A stretch of 64,000 bases of DNA from the NCBI GenBank assembly GCA_964410215.1, contig CAYPHA010000004.1, forward strand, positions 86,164 through 150,163, given 5' to 3'. Shown one piece after another: positions 31,908 through 40,920 of this stretch. Below the pieces are notes generated by a model that worked only from the letters and a program-made list of their open reading frames with translations, did no database searches and had not been told where the DNA came from. The position numbers and the translations under genes are program-made. Numbering within the stretch: the first letter of the stretch is position 1; each line of letters opens with the position of its first letter. Source of the DNA: CAYPHA01 sp964410215 (GTDB taxonomy: Bacteria; Calditrichota; Calditrichia; Calditrichales; CAYPHA01).

Positions 31908-33669
31908 TACAAATCCTGTTAAAAAGGAATTGATCATAGCCGGGAATGCGACATCACCCGGGATTGCCATAGGGCAGGTATTTGTGTTCAGGCCATTCAC
32001 GATCAATATATCCGAACTGGAAGTAAGAATAACGGATTTTGAGAAAGAGATTGACCTGCTCGATAATGCCCGGAAAAAGCTGCTCGAGCAACTCGAATAC
32101 GCTCAGGCACGTTCGGATGCGCATGACGAAGCGGAATTTACAGAAATTTTTGAAAGCCAGAAAGCCTTCCTGAATGATCCGGTACTCCTGAAGGAAATCT
32201 ACTCGGAAATAAAATCGTCCAAATTGTCAGCCGCTTACGTGGTTTCGAAAGTCTTCTCTGAAAAAAGTGAATATTTTATAAATCTCGAGAATACGTTTTT
32301 CCGCGAAAGGGCATTTGATATAATCGATCTGAAACAAAAACTGATACATGCCCTGCTGGGTATTCACATCGATTATCATCTGTCTTCACCGTCTATTGTA
32401 GTTGCGGAATCACTCTCACCGACCGATACGGTTAATTTTAACAGGAATCTGATACTGGGCTTTATGACGGACCGGGGGGGGAAGACGTCCCATTCGGCGA
32501 TCATGGCGCGCAGTCTGCAAATTCCCTCCGTTGTTAATCCCCTGAATCTTTCCAGGATTCTCCAGGATAAAGACTATCTGATTCTGGATGGCATAGCGGG
32601 TGATGTGATTATTAACCCGGAGAAGACAACGATTGAACGCTATCGAAAGATGCAGAAATCGTACCAGGATTTTGAGGATAAACTCCGAAGCCAGATCGCA
32701 CGTCCGGCGAAAACAAAGGATAAGATCAAGGTCGAGTTGCTGGCGAATGTTGATTTTATTCACGAGTTGACAGACGTCAAAGAAAACAAGGCCGATGGTA
32801 TAGGCCTGTACCGAACGGAAGGCCTTTATATCGAAAGTAAGAAGAGTCCGACCGGGGAAGAGCAATATAAAGTGTATAAAAAGCTTGCAGAAGAGATATC
32901 ACCGAATCCTGTGGTTATCCGCACCGTGGATCTTGGTGGTGACAAACTGCTCGAGGGTTATGGCCCCGAAGAAGAGATGAACCCCTTTCTTGGCTGGCGG
33001 GCGATTCGCTTCTGCCTTGATTCACCCGAGTTTTTTAAAACACAATTACGCGCCATATTGCGTGCCAGCGTGTTTGGAAAGATTAAAATACTGCTTCCCA
33101 TGGTGTGTTGTGTTCATGAAATTGTAGAAACACGTAAATTGATTTCTGAACTGATGGAGGAATTACGAAAAAAAAATTTACCATTCGATGAAAATATCCA
33201 GGTGGGAACCATGATTGAAACACCGGCTGCTGCGGTTATAGCAAAAAACCTGGCACGGTACAGCGATTTTTTCAGCATCGGGACAAATGACCTGACACAG
33301 TACGTTCTCGCTATTGACCGTACGAATAATAAAGTGGCCCGTTCATTCAATTCGTTCCATCCGGCTGTAATCGATTTAATCGGAAAAACGATCAAAGCCG
33401 CCAACAGACACCGTATTCCGGTCAGCCTCTGCGGGGAGTTTGCAGCACTTCCGGAAGCCATACCGCTGCTTATGGGAATGGGGCTGAGAAGTTACAGTGT
33501 AAATCCGTATTATTTACCGAAAGTAAAAAAGATTATCCGTTCACTGGATCATGCAAAATGTGAGAAACTGTATAACCGCGTCCGTAAAATGCACCAGGCA
33601 GACCAGATTGAAAATAAGTGTAAAGTGCATTTAAAGGAAGCTATTCCGGATTTAGAATATTTAAACTAG
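31891..33669 (+). CDS. ptsI: PTS enzyme I (phosphoenolpyruvate-protein phosphotransferase)
   Basis: 592 residues, the normal EI length. N-terminal HPr-binding helices and swivelling domain carry the phosphorylated His201 in DRGGKTSHSAIMARSL. The PEP-binding barrel has GIGLYRTEGLYIE, RTVDLGGDK, MIETPAAAVIA, SIGTNDLTQYVLAIDR and the catalytic Cys in SLCGEFA. It transfers phosphate from PEP to HPr, encoded just upstream with a 17-base overlap. It is the fourth gene of the IIC-IID-HPr-EI operon. Confidence 0.96.
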   Translation: MKTKNNTNPVKKELIIAGNATSPGIAIGQVFVFRPFTINISELEVRITDFEKEIDLLDNARKKLLEQLEYAQARSDAHDEAEFTEIFESQKAFLNDPVLLKEIYSEIKSSKLSAAYVVSKVFSEKSEYFINLENTFFRERAFDIIDLKQKLIHALLGIHIDYHLSSPSIVVAESLSPTDTVNFNRNLILGFMTDRGGKTSHSAIMARSLQIPSVVNPLNLSRILQDKDYLILDGIAGDVIINPEKTTIERYRKMQKSYQDFEDKLRSQIARPAKTKDKIKVELLANVDFIHELTDVKENKADGIGLYRTEGLYIESKKSPTGEEQYKVYKKLAEEISPNPVVIRTVDLGGDKLLEGYGPEEEMNPFLGWRAIRFCLDSPEFFKTQLRAILRASVFGKIKILLPMVCCVHEIVETRKLISELMEELRKKNLPFDENIQVGTMIETPAAAVIAKNLARYSDFFSIGTNDLTQYVLAIDRTNNKVARSFNSFHPAVIDLIGKTIKAANRHRIPVSLCGEFAALPEAIPLLMGMGLRSYSVNPYYLPKVKKIIRSLDHAKCEKLYNRVRKMHQADQIENKCKVHLKEAIPDLEYLN

Positions 33670-33682
33670 GAGAAAATGGCCC

Positions 33683-34720
33683 ATGTATTCATCCGACCGA
33701 TCAGGGTTTAAAAATGTACTGGTAGATTTTCATAAACAGATCGAACAGAGCCGTGCGATTTATGAAAAAAGCAAGGTAGAACTCGACAAGAAGCGTATAC
33801 GCAATATCCTCTATGTGGGTATGGGCGGTTCTGCGATTGCCGGTAACCTTATGAAGGATGTTTTGTTTGATACCCTGAGTGTACCACTTACGGTGGTTCA
33901 GACTTACTTTATACCCGGTTTCTGCGACGAATCAACGCTGGTTGTTATTTCGAGCTATTCAGGAGAATCGGAAGAAACACTGAATGCTGCCGAACAAATA
34001 GCCGGAACAGGAGCACAGATAGTGGTGACAACCGGCGGCGGAAGGATGAAAAAACTGGCTGATGACAATACCTGGAATCTCATCGAATTACCCGATGGGT
34101 ACCCTGCCAGCCAGGCGCTCGGCTACCTTTTCTTTCCGATATATCATCTGTTAGGAGAGCTGGGACTGATCAGCGATTATAACGCTGATCAGGGTGAACT
34201 GGTTCGATTCGCAAAAGAGACGGCCCGGCGCAACAATATAAGCGATACCCAGGCCCATAACCTTTCCAATGAACTGGCACAGACCATTCATAATAAAATA
34301 CCCGTTGTCTATTCAACGGCTCCCTACCTCAAAACAGTCTCCTCCCGCTGGAGAAACCGTTTTACGGAGAATTCCAAATCACTGGCTTTTTCCAATGTCA
34401 TTCCCGAAATGAATCATAACGAGATCGTAGGATGGGAGCTGGATTTGCCGGCCATTAAGGATTTCATCGTCATCTTTATTGAAAATGAAGACCTCCATCC
34501 CCGGATGAAACGGAGAATCGAACTGACCCAGAAACTGATTAAACAACGCGGTGTTGAAGTTGTCGATATTTATGCTTCCGGAAGTACGATCCTTGAAAAG
34601 GTGTTTTCCCTGATCATTCTTGGCGATTGGGTCAGCTATTACCTCGCCCTCTCTTACAGCAAGGATCCGCTTGAAATCAGGCACATTGATTACATGAAAG
34701 AGCAAATGGCAAGTCTTTAA
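33683..34720 (+). CDS. Bifunctional phosphoglucose/phosphomannose isomerase
   Basis: A 345-residue PGI/PMI-family enzyme with two SIS folds. YVGMGGSAIAGNLMKD and VISSYSGESEETL are the sugar-phosphate binding motifs of the family, and the later SNVIPEMNHNEIVGWE contains the conserved Glu/His region. It interconverts glucose-6-P, mannose-6-P and fructose-6-P. The position right after ptsI suggests it feeds PTS-derived sugar phosphates into glycolysis or nucleotide-sugar synthesis. A classical PGI is also encoded at 57732-59111. Confidence 0.92.
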   Translation: MYSSDRSGFKNVLVDFHKQIEQSRAIYEKSKVELDKKRIRNILYVGMGGSAIAGNLMKDVLFDTLSVPLTVVQTYFIPGFCDESTLVVISSYSGESEETLNAAEQIAGTGAQIVVTTGGGRMKKLADDNTWNLIELPDGYPASQALGYLFFPIYHLLGELGLISDYNADQGELVRFAKETARRNNISDTQAHNLSNELAQTIHNKIPVVYSTAPYLKTVSSRWRNRFTENSKSLAFSNVIPEMNHNEIVGWELDLPAIKDFIVIFIENEDLHPRMKRRIELTQKLIKQRGVEVVDIYASGSTILEKVFSLIILGDWVSYYLALSYSKDPLEIRHIDYMKEQMASL

Positions 34721-34813
34721 ACGACGCCCGGGTTTGGTCTTTTAGACTTGGATGGAAAGCTGTAGATCTGTATATTAAACGATACTTTTTGAATACATGA
34801 AGGAGTTATAAAT

Positions 34814-35953
34814 ATGGCTGAATACCTGTTTTCTTCTGAATCGGTTACGGAAGGACATCCGGATAAAATTGCTGATCAGGTGTCGGATGCCGTCCTGGAT
34901 TCGGTTCTGGAAAAGGACCCGTTTGGAAGGGTGGCCTGCGAAACGTTTGTGACCACAGGACTCACACTGGTCGGAGGAGAGATTACAACAGAATGTTATG
35001 TAGATATTCCCAGTATTGCCCGCAATGTCATTAAGGGAATCGGGTATGATAATCCGCATTACGGGTTTGACTATGAAACCTGCGCTGTTCTGACCACCAT
35101 CGATCAGCAGTCACCGGACATTGCCATGGGGGTGGATCGCGCCGGTGCCGGAGACCAGGGCATGATGTTTGGTTTTGCCTGTACGGAAACGCCGGAACTG
35201 ATGCCCATGCCTATTCTTCTGGCCCATAAAATTACAGCAGGTCTTGCTGCCGCCCGGAAAGAAAAACGACTCACGTTTTTGCGGCCTGATGGCAAGTCGC
35301 AGGTAACCGTTCGCTATGTCGATGAAAAACCGGTTGGTGTCGAAAAAGTTGTGGTGTCCAACCAGCATGATCCGGATGTCGATCAGGATACCTTAAGAGA
35401 AGGTATTATCGAAGAAGTTATTAAAAAAGTCATTCCTAAAGCGTTTTTAAGTCCGGATAAAGTGGAATACTATATTAATCCGACCGGTAAATTTGTTATC
35501 GGCGGACCAATGGGCGACGCCGGTCTGACCGGAAGAAAAATTATCGTCGATACCTATGGTGGTGTATTCAGCCACGGCGGCGGGGCCTTCAGCGGAAAAG
35601 ATCCCACAAAAGTAGACCGTTCCGCATCCTACTATGCCCGCTATGCTGCGAAAAATGTAGTCGCTGCCGGACTGGCGGAACGTTGTGGTATCCAGGTGGC
35701 TTATGCCATCGGTGTTGTGGAACCGGTTTCCCTGATGGTTCAGACGTTTGGTACAGGTAAACTGCCGGATGAAAAAATTACGGAAATTGTTAAAAAAGTT
35801 TTTGATTTTACACCTGCCGGTATTATCGAAGGCCTGCAACTGAGGCGCCCCATCTACCAGAAAACGGCTGCTTATGGCCATTTTGGACGGGAGCTTAAGG
35901 AGTTTAGCTGGGAGAAAAAAGACAAAGTCAAAGAGATCAAAAGCCTGATTTAA
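34814..35953 (+). CDS. metK: S-adenosylmethionine synthetase
   Basis: A 379-residue MetK with the whole set of signatures: FSSESVTEGHPDKIADQVSD, the hexapeptide-type loop GAGDQGMMFGFA, GGPMGDAGLTGRKIIVDTYG with the P-loop GGGAFSGKDPTKVDRS. It makes SAM from methionine and ATP. GAAGGAG precedes the ATG. The 93 bases upstream show no recognisable SAM riboswitch. Confidence 0.98.
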   Translation: MAEYLFSSESVTEGHPDKIADQVSDAVLDSVLEKDPFGRVACETFVTTGLTLVGGEITTECYVDIPSIARNVIKGIGYDNPHYGFDYETCAVLTTIDQQSPDIAMGVDRAGAGDQGMMFGFACTETPELMPMPILLAHKITAGLAAARKEKRLTFLRPDGKSQVTVRYVDEKPVGVEKVVVSNQHDPDVDQDTLREGIIEEVIKKVIPKAFLSPDKVEYYINPTGKFVIGGPMGDAGLTGRKIIVDTYGGVFSHGGGAFSGKDPTKVDRSASYYARYAAKNVVAAGLAERCGIQVAYAIGVVEPVSLMVQTFGTGKLPDEKITEIVKKVFDFTPAGIIEGLQLRRPIYQKTAAYGHFGRELKEFSWEKKDKVKEIKSLI

Positions 35954-35964
35954 ATATAAAAACC

Positions 35965-35998
35965 ATCAACCCGGAATACTGTTTCCGGGTTGATTTTT
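35965..35998 (+). terminator. Intrinsic terminator after metK
   Basis: A 12-bp perfect stem ATCAACCCGGAA (35965-35976) / TTCCGGGTTGAT (35983-35994) with a 6-base loop and T-run. It also lies just beyond the stop of the convergent thioredoxin-like gene. Confidence 0.93.
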
Positions 35999-36001
35999 CA
36001 C

Positions 36002-36292
36002 TCAAAAGATACGATCAATAAAATCTTCAAGCTCTCCCATTGACAGATGCCTGCTGAAGCGTTTGATTTCCCTGCCTTCTATGAACAGGATGATTGTGGG
36101 TACGGCAAATACCAGGTACTGACCACTGGCCTCCCGCGATTCATGAGTATTGATATAAAGGAATTCGATTTGCGGCTTTGATCCGATCAAAGCTTCAACT
36201 TTTGGCCGGAGTGTTTTACAAACCTGACATTCCGGTGTTGAAAAATAAGCCAGAAGCGCTTTGCTTGTTTTAATTTTTTCAAGAAATTCCAT
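36002..36292 (-). CDS. Thioredoxin-like protein
   Basis: A 96-residue thioredoxin fold. The redox motif is CQVC (Cys22, Cys25) in YFSTPECQVCKTLRP, and the cis-Pro loop is FAVPTIILF. The active site differs from classical WCGPC, so it is a thioredoxin-family protein of uncertain partner. Its start overlaps the ABC-F gene end by 14 bases. Confidence 0.9.
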   Translation of the reverse strand: MEFLEKIKTSKALLAYFSTPECQVCKTLRPKVEALIGSKPQIEFLYINTHESREASGQYLVFAVPTIILFIEGREIKRFSRHLSMGELEDFIDRIF

Positions 36293-38252
36293 AACTTTCC
36301 AACTCTTCTAATAATAGTTCCAGTTTCTCCTGGGATGTGGTCCAGTTTTCTTCCAGTTGATGCAGTTCATCCGCGGTGCCGGATAATTCCCTGTTGAGAT
36401 CCGCTACCTGTGCCGGGTCGGAATACGTCTCCGGCCTGGCCAGAATGGTTTCGATTTCTGCCTTTCGTCTTTCAAGCGCATCGATCCGTATTTCAAGGGC
36501 CCCGATTTCTTTTTGAAGTCGATTCCTTTCTTTGCTGACAGCCTGTCGGGCTTCGGCTTCCCTGCGCTTCTGCTCTTTTGTCTTTCGTCCGCTGCCATCA
36601 GCTTCCTTTTTATCCGGTTTCGCATCATGAGCTGCTGGTCCTCTTTCGGCTTCAAAGGCTTCTTCTCTCCGGTTCAGGTACTCAGAATAAGAACCGACGT
36701 ATTCATACAAATGACCGTTGCGAAGTTCGATGACACGATGAACAAGTTTATCAAGAAAATAACGATCATGAGCAATGATCAGCAGTGTACCGTCGTAATC
36801 AGCGAGTGCTTCCTCGAGAGCTTCCTTTGAGATCAGATCCAAATGATTTGTCGGCTCATCCATGATCAGAAAGTTACAGGGAGAAAGCAGAATTTTGGCA
36901 AGGGAAACACGGGCTTTTTCACCACCGGACAGAATGCCGATTCGTTTTTCCGTATCCGCGCCACTGAACTGGAAGATGCCGAGGATATCGCGTAAACGGG
37001 TTCGGAAAGACGGTGCCGCAGAAGATTCCACTTCTTCATAAACCGTTTTGTCGAGATGCAGACTGTCTGCCTGGTGTTGTGCATAGTAGCCGATCCGCAC
37101 CCGTTCGCCGGTTTCGAGGGTACCCTCCTGTGGGACAAGCTCTTTACTGATGAGGCGGGTCAGCGTGGTTTTGCCGGCACCGTTTACGCCGACCAGCGCG
37201 ATTTTTTCACCACGATGTATATGCAGATTCAGGTTGCGCAAAACCCATTCATCTTCATAACGGAAGGAAATACTGTTCATACGCAGTACATCTTTATAGC
37301 TGGGCACATCTGCCTGAATCTTAAAATGGATGCGTTTCCGTTCCGGTGGCAACTCGATTTCTTCCATTTTTTCCAGTTGTTTGACGCGGCTCTGTACCTG
37401 GGAAGCTTTCGTAGCTTTGTAGCGGAAACGGTCGATGAAACGCTGCAGACGTTCCCGTTCCTCCTTCTGTTCTTCCCATTTCTTAATCGTCTGTTCCCGT
37501 ATCAGTGCTTTTCTCTTTTCGAAGAAATGATAGTTACCGGGATAGTGCGTCAGACGACCGTTCTCCAGCTCCGCTATTTCCTGGGCCAGCCGGTCGATGA
37601 AAAAGCGGTCGTGGGAGACTACGATCATACTCCCGGGAAAGGTGCGCAGGTAATTTTCCAGCCATTCCAGGGACTCCAGATCCAGATGGTTCGTAGGCTC
37701 ATCCAGCAGCAAAAGGTCCGGATTCCGAAGCAGTAAACGGGCGAGATAAACACGCATACGCCAGCCGCCGCTGAACTCAGCCAGCGGACGATGCAGATCT
37801 TTAGGAAGAAAACCGAGACCGGTCAGGATCTTCTTCGCCTTATCCTCCATTTCATATCCGCCCAGAATGGCGTAACGGGATTCCAGATCGCCCAGTTGCG
37901 ACAATAACTGTTTTTCCTCATGTTTCTGCGTTTCCAGCTTGCGGTGGATCTCGAAAATCTGGTATTCCAGTTCCGTGAGCTCCCGGTTACCTTCGAGTAC
38001 AGAGCTGAGAATGGGTTCATTGTGAATTTCAACGACCTCCTGCGGCAGATATCCGACTGTGTAATCTTTCGGTTTGAGGATCGTTCCCGAATCATATTCA
38101 AGATCACCGTTGAGGATACGTAACAGCGTGGTCTTCCCGGCACCGTTGGCACCGATCAGTCCGACCCGCCGGCCGGGATTTATGATCCATTCAACCGACT
38201 TCAGCAGCTGAAACTCTCCGATGACATAAGTAATTTTCTGAATTTGTAACAT
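36279..38252 (-). CDS. ABC-F family ATPase (Uup/EttA type)
   Basis: A 657-residue soluble protein with two ABC domains and no membrane segments. First domain: GANGAGKTTLLRIL, signature FSGGWRMRVYLARLLL, Walker B LLLLDEPTNHLD. Second domain: GVNGAGKTTLTRLI, signature LSGGEKARVSLAKILL, LIMDEPTNHLD. A linker with charged helices lies between, and the C-terminal ~100 residues are coiled-coil, as in Uup/YdiF. ABC-F proteins act on ribosomes or related targets. It is divergent from the nucleotide-sugar dehydrogenase. Confidence 0.95.
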   Translation of the reverse strand: MLQIQKITYVIGEFQLLKSVEWIINPGRRVGLIGANGAGKTTLLRILNGDLEYDSGTILKPKDYTVGYLPQEVVEIHNEPILSSVLEGNRELTELEYQIFEIHRKLETQKHEEKQLLSQLGDLESRYAILGGYEMEDKAKKILTGLGFLPKDLHRPLAEFSGGWRMRVYLARLLLRNPDLLLLDEPTNHLDLESLEWLENYLRTFPGSMIVVSHDRFFIDRLAQEIAELENGRLTHYPGNYHFFEKRKALIREQTIKKWEEQKEERERLQRFIDRFRYKATKASQVQSRVKQLEKMEEIELPPERKRIHFKIQADVPSYKDVLRMNSISFRYEDEWVLRNLNLHIHRGEKIALVGVNGAGKTTLTRLISKELVPQEGTLETGERVRIGYYAQHQADSLHLDKTVYEEVESSAAPSFRTRLRDILGIFQFSGADTEKRIGILSGGEKARVSLAKILLSPCNFLIMDEPTNHLDLISKEALEEALADYDGTLLIIAHDRYFLDKLVHRVIELRNGHLYEYVGSYSEYLNRREEAFEAERGPAAHDAKPDKKEADGSGRKTKEQKRREAEARQAVSKERNRLQKEIGALEIRIDALERRKAEIETILARPETYSDPAQVADLNRELSGTADELHQLEENWTTSQEKLELLLEELESYGIS

Positions 38253-38393
38253 GATACCAATATAAACATACCGTCTGTCAGATGAAATAGCTGTGTGAAT
38301 GGCAAACTCTGAACCATATATTGATTTTTATATTTTTTCTGACTATCCTTATCTTCAGGAAATCCTCATTCACAAATTCACCAGGAGGTTTAC

Positions 38394-40028
38394 ATGAGCA
38401 TCACGTATTCGGTCAGCCCGGCAGGAGAAAAATTCGAACTTCCTAACCCGGAAGACTATCCAAAAGAATTTGAAATGCTGAAGAAACGCACGGATCAGGA
38501 ACGTGCAAAAGGACGAGAGATTGTTGTTGTAATGGGTGTGGGCTTTGTCGGCGCCGTTATGGCGGCGATCGTCGCAGACACGACTGACCAGGAAGGCAAG
38601 CCGTCGAAATTTGTTATCGGCATGCAACGTCCCAGTGTACGCAGTTATTGGAAGATTCCCTTGTTAAACCGGGGCGTCTCACCTGTAAAAGCGGAAGATC
38701 CGGAAGTGGATCCCATGATACGTCGTTGCGTCCTGGAAAAGAAAACGCTTATGGCCACGTACACCTACGATGTGCTTTCATTGGCGGATGTCGTTGTGGT
38801 CGATGTGCAATGCGATTACCTCAAGGAGGCACTGGGTGATGTCCGTACGGGAAGAACCGATATGGAAGCCCTGGAACAATCCCTGGGTGTAATTGGTGAT
38901 CATATTCCGCCCTCGGCACTCGTGCTGATTGAAACGACGGTGGCGCCCGGAACAACGGAACAGGTCGCTTATCCGCTTATCAAGAAGGCCTTTCGTAAAC
39001 GCGGTATTGAAAGTGATCCGTTGCTTGCGCACAGTTATGAACGCGTTATGCCCGGACGTGATTATGTTGCCAGCATCCGGGATTTCTGGCGTGTCTGCAG
39101 CGGCATTAATGCGGAAGCAAGGCAACGTGTTGAAAAATTCCTGAACGAAGTCCTCAATACGGATGAATTCCCCCTGACCGTGATGGACCGGCCGATTGAA
39201 TCGGAAACGGCGAAGATTGTCGAAAACAGTTACCGGGCAACCATCCTGGCCTTCCTCGATGAGTGGAGCCTCTATGCTGAACGGAACGGTGTGGACCTGA
39301 TCAAAGTGATTCAGGCTATAAAAGTACGTCCCACACACAGCAATATGATTTTCCCGGGACCCGGCATTGGCGGCTATTGCCTGCCAAAGGATGGCGGACT
39401 GGGTGTCTGGGCCTATAAACACATTCTCGGTTGGGAAGATGATATTTTTCGTATTACTCCGATGGCCATCGATATAAACGATACCCGCGGGCTGCATGTC
39501 GGGCAACTGGTACGGGATGCTCTGCGCAATATGGGTCAGCCTATCGCCGCAGCGGAAATTCTTGTACTCGGAGCGGCTTACAGGGAAGATGTCGGTGATA
39601 CACGTTATTCGGGATCCGAAATCGTTATCCGGAAACTGACCGAAATGGGTGCCGAGATACGTGTACACGATCCCTATGTGGAACACTGGTGGGAATTTGA
39701 ACAGCAGGATACGTTTCCCAGCCCGGGTTACAGCAAGGCGCAATTCTTCAGGAATCAGGAAAAGTTGAAAGAACTCCGCATTGAACAGGATCTCAATACG
39801 GTTTTACAGGGTGTGGAGGCAGTGATCTTTGCCGTTCGACATGAAGCCTACCTGAAACTGGAACCGGACGAAGTGATAAAAGCGATCGGTAATCCGGCTG
39901 CAATCATCGATTGTTTTGGCATTTTGAGTGATGCACAGATACGGCGTTATTTCGAGCTGGATTGTGAGGTCAAAGGCCTGGGGCGCGGTCATATTCAGCG
40001 GATAAAGGAAGACGTCCGCAAATTATGA
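38394..40028 (+). CDS. UDP-glucose/GDP-mannose-type nucleotide-sugar dehydrogenase
   Basis: A 544-residue enzyme, longer than the usual ~440. A ~40-residue N-terminal extension precedes the NAD motif VVVMGVGFVGAVMA. Characteristic segments: DVQCDYL, IETTVAPGTTEQ, SYERVMPGRDYVASI, and the catalytic Cys329 in GPGIGGYCLPKDGG. The C-terminal UDP-binding domain follows (VLGAAYREDVGDTRYSGSEIV). It oxidises the C6 hydroxyl of a nucleotide sugar to a uronate; the sugar is not determinable. AGGAGG lies before the ATG. Its end overlaps the convergent transporter gene end by 6 bases. Confidence 0.9.
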   Translation: MSITYSVSPAGEKFELPNPEDYPKEFEMLKKRTDQERAKGREIVVVMGVGFVGAVMAAIVADTTDQEGKPSKFVIGMQRPSVRSYWKIPLLNRGVSPVKAEDPEVDPMIRRCVLEKKTLMATYTYDVLSLADVVVVDVQCDYLKEALGDVRTGRTDMEALEQSLGVIGDHIPPSALVLIETTVAPGTTEQVAYPLIKKAFRKRGIESDPLLAHSYERVMPGRDYVASIRDFWRVCSGINAEARQRVEKFLNEVLNTDEFPLTVMDRPIESETAKIVENSYRATILAFLDEWSLYAERNGVDLIKVIQAIKVRPTHSNMIFPGPGIGGYCLPKDGGLGVWAYKHILGWEDDIFRITPMAIDINDTRGLHVGQLVRDALRNMGQPIAAAEILVLGAAYREDVGDTRYSGSEIVIRKLTEMGAEIRVHDPYVEHWWEFEQQDTFPSPGYSKAQFFRNQEKLKELRIEQDLNTVLQGVEAVIFAVRHEAYLKLEPDEVIKAIGNPAAIIDCFGILSDAQIRRYFELDCEVKGLGRGHIQRIKEDVRKL

Positions 40029-40910
40029 CTCTGAACCGCTGAAGCGCTGTTGTAAAACGATGCCGGTTACGATGAAAATAAGGCCGAACAGGGAAGAGAT
40101 GAAGATCTCCTCCTTTAGAACAATACGGATGATCACAAGAGAAAGAAACGGAATCAGAAAGATCAGATTACTGACCTGAGCGGTTGTTCGGGAAAGATTC
40201 AGCGCTTTCAGCCAGATAACGTAGGTTAAGCCCATCTCGAAGGTGCCGACATAAACAAGGCTGAGAATACCCTTCCAGGGCGGTATCGTATAGCCGGAGA
40301 AAAAGGGCAGGGTGATGGCCGTATATACAAATCCGAAGCTGAAACTGTAAAATAGTTTTACCAGCTCATCGTGCTTATCTTTGATATTGAGAATCCAGAA
40401 TCCTGCCCAGATGACGGTGCTTAAAAGGGCAAGTCCCACGCCTGTTGGATTTAAATTTCCAAATGAAGTAAACCTGCCGCCGGTTGAAATAATGACAACG
40501 CCCGTAAAACTGACGATGATTGCCAGTACATTCATGAAACGGATGTTTTGTTTCAAAAAGGGGATGGAAAGCAATGTAAGTGTAATCGGCCAGGTATAGT
40601 TCAGAACCATCGCCACCTGGGCAGGAAGTAAATCATAAGCGATAAACAATATGAAATAAAAAATAAAAGGATTGATAAAACCCATCAAGGCGGCAAAGGC
40701 CACTTCCTTTTTCGTATAAGCACGGATAAGATACAGCTTTTTCTGAACATAAAGGGCCAGAAACAGAATCATCGCCGCGACAAAAGACCCGAAAAAAAGG
40801 AGTTGAAGGGGACTGGTATAACGAAGCGCGATCTTAAAGGCGGTTGCAACAGTGGCCCAGAACAGGACGACCAGGATCATGTGCAGATAGGCTTTTTGCT
40901 GATTGTGCAC
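40023..40910 (-). CDS. EamA/DMT-family transporter
   Basis: About 295 residues from GTG 40910, which lies just beyond the peptidase stop with GGAG upstream; longer starts would overlap the peptidase. About ten membrane helices in two EamA repeats (LVVLFWATVATAFKIALRY, and LALLSTVIWAGFWILNIKD). DMT proteins export or import small metabolites. Co-direction with the hydroxyproline genes suggests transport of an amino acid or breakdown product, which is inference. Confidence 0.86.
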   Translation of the reverse strand: MHNQQKAYLHMILVVLFWATVATAFKIALRYTSPLQLLFFGSFVAAMILFLALYVQKKLYLIRAYTKKEVAFAALMGFINPFIFYFILFIAYDLLPAQVAMVLNYTWPITLTLLSIPFLKQNIRFMNVLAIIVSFTGVVIISTGGRFTSFGNLNPTGVGLALLSTVIWAGFWILNIKDKHDELVKLFYSFSFGFVYTAITLPFFSGYTIPPWKGILSLVYVGTFEMGLTYVIWLKALNLSRTTAQVSNLIFLIPFLSLVIIRIVLKEEIFISSLFGLIFIVTGIVLQQRFSGSES

Positions 40911-40920
40911 GGCGGCTCCG

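Noticed and set aside
34721..34813. Possible SAM riboswitch before metK
   Set aside because: Only 93 bases; no recognisable SAM aptamer helices or terminator/antiterminator were found.
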